5,907 bases of DNA from Methylomonas sp. (GTDB taxonomy: Bacteria > Pseudomonadota > Gammaproteobacteria > Methylococcales > Methylomonadaceae), in the NCBI GenBank assembly GCA_028688235.1, contig JAQTYP010000239.1:1-5907 (forward strand), in the 5' to 3' direction. A program made the position numbers and the translations under genes. A model generated the notes under the pieces. That model made no database searches. It was not told where the DNA came from and saw only the letters and a list, made by a program, of their open reading frames with translations. How positions within the stretch are numbered: the first letter of the stretch is position 1; each line of letters begins with the position of its first letter. Below are positions 1 to 5,119 of this stretch, piece after piece.

Positions 1-96
1 GCAAATTTGGCCATTTCTTGGCAACAGCAAGAGAAAATCGCTTGCCCCACCGAAAAACGGTCGTCATTTCGAACAGGGGCGTCGGCAAGTTTATGA
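1..96 (+). other. Possible 3' end of an unidentified upstream gene
   Basis: The first 92 bases hold no recognisable domain in any frame. One frame (codons starting at base 1) is open from the window edge to a TGA at 94-96. That TGA overlaps the ATG at 93-95 that is the best candidate start of the glycosylase gene, an ATGA arrangement typical of translationally coupled operon genes. Alkylation-repair operons often place an ada-type methyltransferase/activator upstream of alkA, but the 31 residues visible here do not match the conserved end of Ada. The other two forward frames are also open across this stretch, so the choice of frame is weak. I make no functional call. Confidence 0.25.
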
Positions 97-989
97 AAAA
101 ATCGAGTTTCCTTTCAGGCACTACCTACGAATTACCGGCCACAAGATATTCTATCTTTTCATGTCCGCGATACTTTGGCAGTTTCAGAATCAGTGGAGGC
201 CGGACGGTTGCGTAAAGGGATATTGTGGCACGGTTCAACGGCCTGTTTGTCTATGCGGTTTTATCCCAGAGGGTTGAAATAGAACTGAACATCGACGATA
301 CGTCAGTTTCTTTGGAAGTCGACGAATTGTTCGCCTTGGCGATTCGGATGCTTGGGTTAGATCAACCCATTGACGTTTTTGAGGAAAGTGTTGGTCAACA
401 TCCGCAGTTGGGGGCGCTGATCGACAAGCAATCAGGATTGCGGGTACCGGTCGCGCGGACTATATTTGAAGCGCTAAGTTGGGCAATCACCGGACAGCAA
501 ATCAGCCTTGCCGCCGCTATTTCGATACGCCGCAAATTGATTCAATTGGTCGGGTTACAGCATTCCGGCGGTTTATATTGCTACCCGGATGCCATTCACG
601 TCACAGCTTTAAGCATAGGTGACTTGCGTCAGGCCGGATTTTCGCAAAGCAAAGCGCAAACTTTGCTAACGGTGAGTAAGATGGTGGCTTCAGGCGAATT
701 GGTGTTGGATTACACGCAAAAAGAACCGCCATTAGCACAAATTCGTCAGCAATTATTGGCGATTCGCGGAATAGGTGATTGGACCGTCAATTATGCGCTA
801 TTACGCGGCTATGGTTGGATGAATGGTTCACTGCACGGTGATGCTGCGGTCCGTCGCGGCTTGCAAGTGTTACTGAACCGCGTTGAGGCAATTGATGAAA
901 ATCAAACCCGGCAATGGTTGGAAAACTTTGCGCCATGGCGGGCTTTGGTCGCTGCACATTTATGGGAACTGATTTCCAGCGGCGTGTAA
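93..989 (+). pseudogene. alkA: AlkA-type DNA-3-methyladenine glycosylase II, frameshifted
   Basis: The AlkA family removes 3-methyladenine and other alkylated bases from DNA by cutting the N-glycosidic bond. The AlkA N-terminal domain is visible in the frame beginning at base 1: LPTNYRPQDILSFHVRD at 121-171 and LRKGILWHGSTACLSMRF at 208-261. That frame then hits TAG at 280. The remainder (RVEIELNIDD onward, from about 270) continues one frame back to TAA 987-989. It includes the FEALSWAITGQQIS segment, the helix-hairpin-helix LLAIRGIGDWTVNYALL with GIG at 768-776, and SLHGD with the likely catalytic Asp at 840-842. A naive call would start at GTG 225, but that GTG lies inside the N-terminal domain and has no ribosome site. 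The junction near 268-273 (AGAGGG) is repaired by one extra G. The 5' end needs another shift between ATG 93 and about 118: either one surplus base near 118-121, or two missing bases (in the A-run 96-101 and the T-run 112-114). Rejoined, the protein would be near 300 residues, normal for the family. It is either a true pseudogene or affected by sequencing error. Confidence 0.85.
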
Positions 990-993
990 AGAC

Positions 994-1700
994 ATGGATG
1001 ATGTTAAAAAGCTGCAAACACTATCCTGGCAGTCCATATACCAGAGCCTAGATAATCAAGGTTACGCCGTCATTGACCGATTACTGTCGCCGCAGCTTTG
1101 TCGGTCTTTAGTCGGACTCTACGACAATGATTTACTGTTTCGAAGTCGTGTCATCATGGCAAGCCATGGTTTCGGCAGCGGCCAATACCGTTATTTCCGT
1201 TATCCGCTACCGGATGTGATTGCTGTATTGCGTCGAGCGCTGTACGCTCCGTTGGTGGATATCGCCAATTGCTGGCAGAGCGCAATGGGTTTGGACCACA
1301 TTTTCCGGCAAACCATGCCGACTTCGCCGTCTATTGCCATCAGCTAGGACAATGCAAACCAACACCGCTTTTACTTTGTTACCGGCAAGACAATTACAAC
1401 TGTCTCCATCAAGATCTCTACGGCGACTGCGCGTTTCCGTTGCAAGTCGTGATTTTGCTTTCAGAACCCAATTCCGATTTTACCGGCGGCAAATTCGTTC
1501 TGACAGAACAACGGCCACGCATGCAATCACGTGCGGAAGTGGTGTCGCTAAGACAGGGCGATGCATGCATATTCGCCGTGCATCGCCGCCCCCTACAGGG
1601 TGGTCGTGGTTACTATCGCGTCAATATGCGTCACGGCGTCAGCCGTATCCGTTCCGGTCAGCGTTACGCCTTGGGCATTATCTTTCACGATGCCCGATAA
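994..1700 (+). pseudogene. 2OG-Fe(II) oxygenase (DUF2086/COG3826-like), frameshifted
   Basis: This is a predicted non-haem iron, 2-oxoglutarate-dependent dioxygenase. The first part, from ATG 994, carries SHGFGSGQYRYFRYPLPD and reads to about 1302 before ending at TAG 1345. The second part, one frame back, runs from about 1302 to TAA 1698-1700. It has PTPLLLCYRQDNYNCLHQD, LLSEPNSDFTGGKFVLTEQR and a C-terminal HGVSRIRSGQRYALGIIFHD. The iron ligands are likely the HQD pair (His 1407-1409, Asp 1413-1415) and the distal His at 1632-1634 (RVNMRHGVS). The Arg about ten residues further on is a candidate 2-oxoglutarate contact. The break is the TTTT at 1301-1304: one more T gives a continuous protein of about 235 residues, joining GLDHI to FPANHADF. 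The start is 4 bases after the alkA stop with no clear ribosome site, implying coupling to alkA. Members of this family occur beside alkA/ada genes in many proteobacteria, so a DNA or RNA repair role is likely, but the substrate is, to my knowledge, not established. Confidence 0.82.
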
Positions 1701-1783
1701 CGGTATGAATCAAATTTAATCGCAAGAATCGGAGTTTCGAATATCGAATTTATCGGTATTGTCATACCGGCTTTCATTCGGCG

Positions 1784-1788
1784 CAGGA
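1784..1788 (+). promoter_or_regulatory. Ribosome binding site of the small secreted protein
   Basis: AGGAG lies 9 bases before the ATG at 1798. It decides the start: the upstream in-frame ATG at 1759 has no such site and would put a long extension before the signal peptide. Confidence 0.6.
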
Positions 1789-1797
1789 GCTGTCGTC

Positions 1798-2070
1798 ATG
1801 CGATATTCAACTAAGTCTACTGTTGTAACCGTCGGTCTGACGGCGATATTACTGATCCACGTATCGGAGAGTGTTAGCGGCGAAGACCTCAAGGCCGTCA
1901 GGCGATTTGCTTTGACTGCGAAAGAGCGCTTAGGCAGCAAAGCGGCCGACAATCAGCGCGTTAATAATTGCAAGGTGCCGCGCGAACGGCGAGGCGGTAA
2001 AATCCGTCCTGAGGCGTGCCGCTGGGTTAATGTTTTGACGCCGGATCAAAAGTTCTTAATTAACAAGTAA
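1798..2070 (+). CDS. Small predicted secreted protein of unknown function
   Basis: I cannot assign this 90-residue protein to a named family. It opens with a basic N-terminus (MRYSTK) followed by a hydrophobic stretch (VVTVGLTAILLI, residues 9-20) and a small-residue region (SESVSG, 23-28), which together look like a Sec signal peptide cleaved near residue 28. The mature part would be about 62 residues, very basic, with exactly two cysteines (58 and 74) framing a Lys/Arg-rich segment, QRVNNCKVPRERRGGKIRPE. Two cysteines in an exported protein could form a disulfide, which is inference. A good ribosome site (AGGAG at 1784-1788) supports the start at 1798. It stands alone, about 100 bases after the oxygenase and 190 bases before the next gene. 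The overlapping minus-strand frame (1716-1952) has no such support. Confidence 0.6.
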   Translation: MRYSTKSTVVTVGLTAILLIHVSESVSGEDLKAVRRFALTAKERLGSKAADNQRVNNCKVPRERRGGKIRPEACRWVNVLTPDQKFLINK

Positions 2071-2261
2071 CGGAATCAAAGCAAATTCACCGCGCTCCGG
2101 CGGCGATTGAACTTTGCGAATGACTCGCTGTTTGTTCGCCGTCTGATCGGCGTATGTGCTTAACGTTTCGGCCTAACTCCAGGTATTCTGGGACCGAAAG
2201 CAATTCAGTTGATTCGCATTGATAACCCTTTTTACCAATTTTTCAACTGATAGGATGTCCC
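2071..2261 (+). other. Intergenic region with imperfect hairpins
   Basis: No gene is seen in this 191-base stretch in either strand. It holds a 5-bp inverted repeat CGCCG/CGGCG (2137-2152) and a longer two-part hairpin (2166-2199). Neither is followed by a T-run, so neither is a standard intrinsic terminator. I found no convincing sigma-70 promoter for the downstream glutathione transferase. AGGA at 2252-2255 serves as its ribosome site. Confidence 0.5.
2166..2199 (+). other. Two-part stem-loop between genes
   Basis: TTTCGG (2166-2171) pairs with CCGAAA (2194-2199). Inside it CCAG (2179-2182) pairs with CTGG (2188-2191) around a GTATT loop, with a T-G pair extending the inner stem and an uneven internal bulge. 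It could be an RNA structure in the leader of the downstream transferase mRNA or a protein site. The absence of a T-run argues against an intrinsic terminator. Confidence 0.3.
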
Positions 2262-2912
2262 ATGGCTATAACCTTAATCATTGGCAACAAGAATTACTCA
2301 TCCTGGTCGCTACGTCCATGGTTGTTTCTGAAACACCACGGTATCGCCTTCAATGAAGTGCGGATTCCGCTGTACCGCGACGATACGTCAGCACGCATCG
2401 CTGAGTTTTCGCCTGCCGGCAAGGTGCCGGTGCTATTGGACAACGATCTGACGGTTTGGGACTCTTTGGCAATTCTGGAGTATCTGTCCGAGCGCTTTCC
2501 GAGAACCCAGGGTTGGCCGGTATCGCCGGCTGAGCGCGCCAAGGCCCGTTCGCTGGCGGCGGAAATGCATGCCGGCTTTGCCAATCTGCGTAACCATTGC
2601 GGCATGAATTGCCGCCGCCAACCGGACGCCAAAGCATTGCCGGATGTGGTTCATAAAGAAGTCGAGCGGATAGGGCAAATCTGGCGCGAATGCCGGGAGA
2701 CCCATGCCGTCGATGGCCCCTGGCTGTCAGGTAGCTTCGGTATTCTCGACGCGATGTACGCGCCGGTCGCTTTGCGTTTTCACAGTTACCGGCTGGAAGC
2801 GGGGCAGGAAGCCCAGGCCTACGTCGCCACGGTATTGGGTCATCAGGCCGTGAAAGAGTGGATGGCAGCGGGGCAAGCGGAAACCGAGATCATTCCGGTG
2901 TTCGAAGCGTGA
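2262..2912 (+). CDS. Glutathione S-transferase family protein
   Basis: This 216-residue cytosolic protein has the two-domain glutathione transferase layout. The N-terminal thioredoxin-fold domain (about residues 1-80) contains NKNYSSWSLRPWL, where Ser13/Ser14 are candidates for activating the glutathione thiol. It also has GKVPVL with the cis-proline at residue 56, and WDSLAILEYL with the Asp67-Ser68 pair that normally holds the glutamyl end of glutathione. The all-helical C-terminal domain (about 90-216) carries the second-domain capping motif region GPWLSGSFGILDAMYAPVA. The serine-type active site separates it from the cysteine-type enzyme encoded at 4368. The specific substrate cannot be told from sequence. 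AGGA 7 bases upstream supports ATG 2262. The stop codon overlaps the start of the transporter gene, so the two are probably co-translated. Confidence 0.92.
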   Translation: MAITLIIGNKNYSSWSLRPWLFLKHHGIAFNEVRIPLYRDDTSARIAEFSPAGKVPVLLDNDLTVWDSLAILEYLSERFPRTQGWPVSPAERAKARSLAAEMHAGFANLRNHCGMNCRRQPDAKALPDVVHKEVERIGQIWRECRETHAVDGPWLSGSFGILDAMYAPVALRFHSYRLEAGQEAQAYVATVLGHQAVKEWMAAGQAETEIIPVFEA

Positions 2913-3829
2913 AGGCGAAGATTTGGGCCGCGTTGTTGGCCGTTTATCTAGTGTGGGGATCGACTTATTTGATGATCCGCTTTGTGGTCGAAACCTTGCC
3001 GCCGTTTTTGTCGGCCGGCTTGCGTTTCGTCGTCTCCGGCGCCATTTTGCTGGCTTGGCGGCGTCTGGCCGGCGATGCCTTGCCCACCTTGCGGCAGTGG
3101 CGTTCGGCTGCTGTTGTCGGCATTTTGTTATTGCTCGGCGGCAACGGTTTGGTCTGTTGGGCCGAACAAACAGTCCCCTCCGGCATCGCCGCGCTGATTA
3201 TCGGCGCCGTGCCTATGTTTCTGGTGATTGCCGACGCAATCCGGCCTGACGGCGCCAGACCGACGCTGCGCGTGTTGGCCGGTCTGGTCATCGGCTTCAC
3301 GGGAATTTACCTGCTGGTCGGCCCGACGGCATTTTCGGACGGCATGCCTTTAAACATGCCCGGTGTGGCGGCGCTACTACTCGCCAGTCTGCTTTGGGCT
3401 CTTGGTTCTATCTATAGCAAGACCGCGGATTTGCCGAAGACGGCGCTGATGACAACCGGCGCGGAAATGCTGGCCGGCGGATTCGCGTTGTTGGTGGTCA
3501 GTGTCCTAAGCGAAAACTGGCAGCTCTTTAGTCTTGCCCAGGTATCGGTTGACTCATGGCTGGCCTTGGCCTATTTGATCGTCTGCGGCTCGATGATCGG
3601 TTTCGCGTCCTACGCTTGGTTGTTGCAGAACGCACCGATCCCGCTGGTCGCAACCTATGCCTACGTCAATCCGCTGGTGGCGGTGTTTTTAGGCAACTGG
3701 TTCGCGAACGAACCGCTGACGCCGCGCATCCTGAGCGCGTCCGCGGTTATCGTCGGATCCGTCATATTCATGAACAGCGCCCAAGCTGCCCGGGCCAAAC
3801 CGGCGCCGGTGCGAAGCTTGGATGAGTGA
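2909..3829 (+). CDS. EamA/DMT family transporter, YedA-like
   Basis: This is a predicted inner-membrane exporter of the drug/metabolite transporter superfamily, made of two EamA repeats with about ten membrane helices. The GTG at 2909 is chosen because it gives 306 residues, the same length as E. coli YedA. It starts the protein just before the first helix (AALLAVYLVWGSTYLMIRF) and overlaps the preceding stop as GTGA. An upstream in-frame ATG at 2858 would add 17 polar residues that read as glutathione transferase sequence in another frame. Family features visible are WGSTY (residues 16-20), LRF at 38-40, EQTVPSGIAALI (86-97) at the end of the first repeat, SLLWALGSIYS (160-170) opening the second, and ATYAYVNPLVAVFLG (248-262). 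The C-terminal tail is basic and cytoplasmic by the usual topology. The substrate is unknown. Pairing with a glutathione transferase hints at export of a conjugated or toxic compound, which is inference. Confidence 0.92.
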   Translation: MKAKIWAALLAVYLVWGSTYLMIRFVVETLPPFLSAGLRFVVSGAILLAWRRLAGDALPTLRQWRSAAVVGILLLLGGNGLVCWAEQTVPSGIAALIIGAVPMFLVIADAIRPDGARPTLRVLAGLVIGFTGIYLLVGPTAFSDGMPLNMPGVAALLLASLLWALGSIYSKTADLPKTALMTTGAEMLAGGFALLVVSVLSENWQLFSLAQVSVDSWLALAYLIVCGSMIGFASYAWLLQNAPIPLVATYAYVNPLVAVFLGNWFANEPLTPRILSASAVIVGSVIFMNSAQAARAKPAPVRSLDE

Positions 3830-3854
3830 CGAAGCTAGCTCTTAAAGTTCTTCA

Positions 3855-4253
3855 TTACATCCGCTTAGGATCGCACGTGAAATTAAATCCGTCACCGGAA
3901 TCGGCACTCCATTGTGTCGCCAATGCGTTAATTTGATCCAATAGGGCTTCTAGTTCGTGGCCGCGCTGGGTAAAGCTGTAAGACACTTTGGGCGGAATAC
4001 TGGCTTCTTGATGACGCGTCACAATCCCGGCATCTTCTAGCATACGCAGTCGTTCGGTCAAAACTTTGGCTGAAATTGTCGGCATTTGTTTCTTGATCTG
4101 ACCAAAACGCAGCGTACCGTTCAGACGAATCATCCACAAAATATACGTTGTCCACGGCCCGGTCAGCAGACTGACCAAGCCGTGCATGGGGCAGCGCATT
4201 TCGCTGTAGTCGCGAATATCGAACGCAACGATTTGTTTGTTGGTTTTCTTCAT
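3855..4253 (-). CDS. HxlR family winged-helix transcriptional regulator
   Basis: This 132-residue protein carries the HxlR winged helix-turn-helix over about residues 21-115: CPMHGLVSLLTGPWT, then LRFGQIKKQMPTISAKVLTERLRML (recognition region around 56-72), then IPPKVSYSFTQRGHELEALL (the wing and last helix). HxlR proteins are small dimeric regulators, often of genes for quinone, aldehyde or thiol-reactive electrophile stress, and several use a conserved N-terminal cysteine as a redox switch. Here that cysteine is Cys21; a second, less conserved one is Cys127. The start ATG is at 4251-4253 on the minus strand. Its ribosome site is weak. The gene is divergent from the glutathione transferase at 4368 and convergent with the transporter, with only 25 bases between those two ends. 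Repeats in the divergent spacer suggest control of both itself and the transferase. Confidence 0.93.
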   Translation of the reverse strand: MKKTNKQIVAFDIRDYSEMRCPMHGLVSLLTGPWTTYILWMIRLNGTLRFGQIKKQMPTISAKVLTERLRMLEDAGIVTRHQEASIPPKVSYSFTQRGHELEALLDQINALATQWSADSGDGFNFTCDPKRM

Positions 4254-4254
4254 G

Positions 4255-4306
4255 GTTACTTATCGGTAATTAGTTACTAAATTGTACCTAGTTGATTATA
4301 GTAACT
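4255..4306. promoter_or_regulatory. Candidate HxlR operator repeats in the divergent spacer
   Basis: AGTTACTA (4272-4279) and TAGTAACT (4299-4306) form an exact 8-bp inverted repeat with a 19-base spacer. A second site, TTAC (4256-4259) with GTAA (4266-4269), sits just upstream of the regulator start codon. GTTACT occurs as a direct repeat at 4255-4260 and 4273-4278. Winged-helix dimers bind such dyads, and TTAC/GTAA-like half-sites have been reported for HxlR-type proteins. The repeats overlap both promoter candidates, as expected for repression and autoregulation. Binding itself is inferred. Confidence 0.55.
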
Positions 4307-4319
4307 GGCTAACTAAAAT
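4292..4319 (+). promoter_or_regulatory. Candidate sigma-70 promoter of the beta-class GST gene
   Basis: TTGATT (4292-4297) and TAAAAT (4314-4319) are separated by 16 bases, and would start transcription about 42 bases before the ATG at 4368. One arm of the inverted repeat (4299-4306) lies between the two boxes, so bound repressor would block polymerase. Confidence 0.45.
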
Positions 4320-4324
4320 AGCAA
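4295..4324 (-). promoter_or_regulatory. Candidate sigma-70 promoter of the hxlR-type gene
   Basis: On the minus strand, TTGCTA (4324-4319) and a consensus TATAAT (4300-4295) are separated by 18 bases. The -10 box shares bases with the -35 box of the opposing promoter, so the two promoters probably exclude each other. The leader to the regulator ATG would be about 35 bases and would contain the TTAC/GTAA dyad. Confidence 0.45.
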
Positions 4325-4367
4325 CGTCGGGCCTGCCACTGCATATTCACACTTTAGGAGACTTACG

Positions 4368-4979
4368 ATGAAGCTTTATTACACCCCGGGCGCTTGCTCA
4401 CTTTCCCCGCATATTGTGCTCAGCGAAGCGGGTTTTACCTACGAGTTGGAAAAAGTCGATTTAAAAACCAAACAAACGGAACACGGCGAGGACTTTAACG
4501 CCATCAATCCCAAGTCCGTTGTTCCGGTACTGGAACTCGACGACGGCGAACGCCTGACGGAGGGCGTCGCCATTGTGCAGTACTTGGCCGATTTAAAGCC
4601 GGAGGCGAGGTTGCTACCTTTAGCCGGTACGCTTGAACGTGTTCGTGTCCAAGAATGGTTAAATTTTGTCGCCACCGAACTACATAAAGGTATGCATCCG
4701 ATTTATCGTGCAGCCGATGCCGGCGAACAGGCCCGTGATTTCTATTTGCCGCGGTTTAAAGCTGCTCTTTCTTATGTCGCCGGACAGTTGCAAGGTAAAA
4801 CTTATTTAATGGGTGAGCAATTCACGGTAGCCGACGCTTATTTGTTTACCGTATTGGGATGGCTCAATTGGATAAATCTGGATTTGTCGGAGTGGCCGGT
4901 TTTACAAGTTTATCAACAACGCGTAGCTGCGCGCCCAAACGTAAAAAGTGTGTTGGGCGCCGAAGGTTTGCTCGCGTAA
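4368..4979 (+). CDS. gstA: Beta-class glutathione S-transferase
   Basis: This 203-residue cytosolic enzyme resembles E. coli GstA, which belongs to the bacterial beta class and conjugates or reduces electrophiles with glutathione. The start MKLYYTPGACSLSPHIVL places Cys10 where beta-class enzymes form a mixed disulfide with glutathione. SVVPVL carries the cis-proline at residue 53, and LTEGVAIVQYLADL contains the glutathione-holding Glu65 region. The C-terminal helical domain includes the conserved YLMGEQFTVADAYLFTVLGW segment (about residues 145-164), with the buried Asp of the N-capping box. AGGAG at 4356-4360, 7 bases upstream, supports the ATG. The gene is divergent from the HxlR-type regulator and is its likely target. 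An aldo/keto reductase follows on the same strand after 140 bases. Confidence 0.95.
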   Translation: MKLYYTPGACSLSPHIVLSEAGFTYELEKVDLKTKQTEHGEDFNAINPKSVVPVLELDDGERLTEGVAIVQYLADLKPEARLLPLAGTLERVRVQEWLNFVATELHKGMHPIYRAADAGEQARDFYLPRFKAALSYVAGQLQGKTYLMGEQFTVADAYLFTVLGWLNWINLDLSEWPVLQVYQQRVAARPNVKSVLGAEGLLA

Positions 4980-5119
4980 CGCGCTGATGATTTATTAATC
5001 CGACTCAAAAGATTGGAACGGATTTGCCATAGACTTTTGCAAAGCAAGTGAATCCGGGATTTTACCTGCTCTCGTTCGACATCTTCCACGTGTTCCGGAA
5101 TTAGGAATAAGGAGTTTTT

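Noticed and set aside
18..215. Open frame with an alternative start, 65 codons
   Set aside because: It has no recognisable domain, and from about 118 on the AlkA N-terminal domain is clearly encoded in a different frame of the same strand. Only its ATG at 93 may be the true alkA start.
1295..1310. Programmed -1 ribosomal frameshift in the oxygenase
   Set aside because: The codons ATT TTC do not form a slippery heptamer in the right phase, and both sides together make one ordinary enzyme.
1220..1708. Long forward frame over the oxygenase, 162 codons
   Set aside because: It is a shadow frame rich in Arg and Ser with no family features. The oxygenase motifs are in the other two frames.
1716..1952. 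Minus-strand frame opposite the small secreted protein
   Set aside because: No ribosome site or recognisable motif, and the plus-strand gene has a better start and a signal peptide.
2294..2705. Three minus-strand frames inside the glutathione transferase gene
   Set aside because: They are antisense shadows of a well-supported gene and lack domain sequence of their own.
3830..3854. Bidirectional terminator between the converging transporter and hxlR-type genes
   Set aside because: The 25-base gap holds only the short palindrome AGCTAGCT and no stable stem with a T-run.
5006..5039. CAAAAG/CTTTTG inverted repeat after the beta-class GST gene as a terminator
   Set aside because: The arms are only 6 AT-rich bases, the spacer is 22 bases, and no T-run follows the stem.
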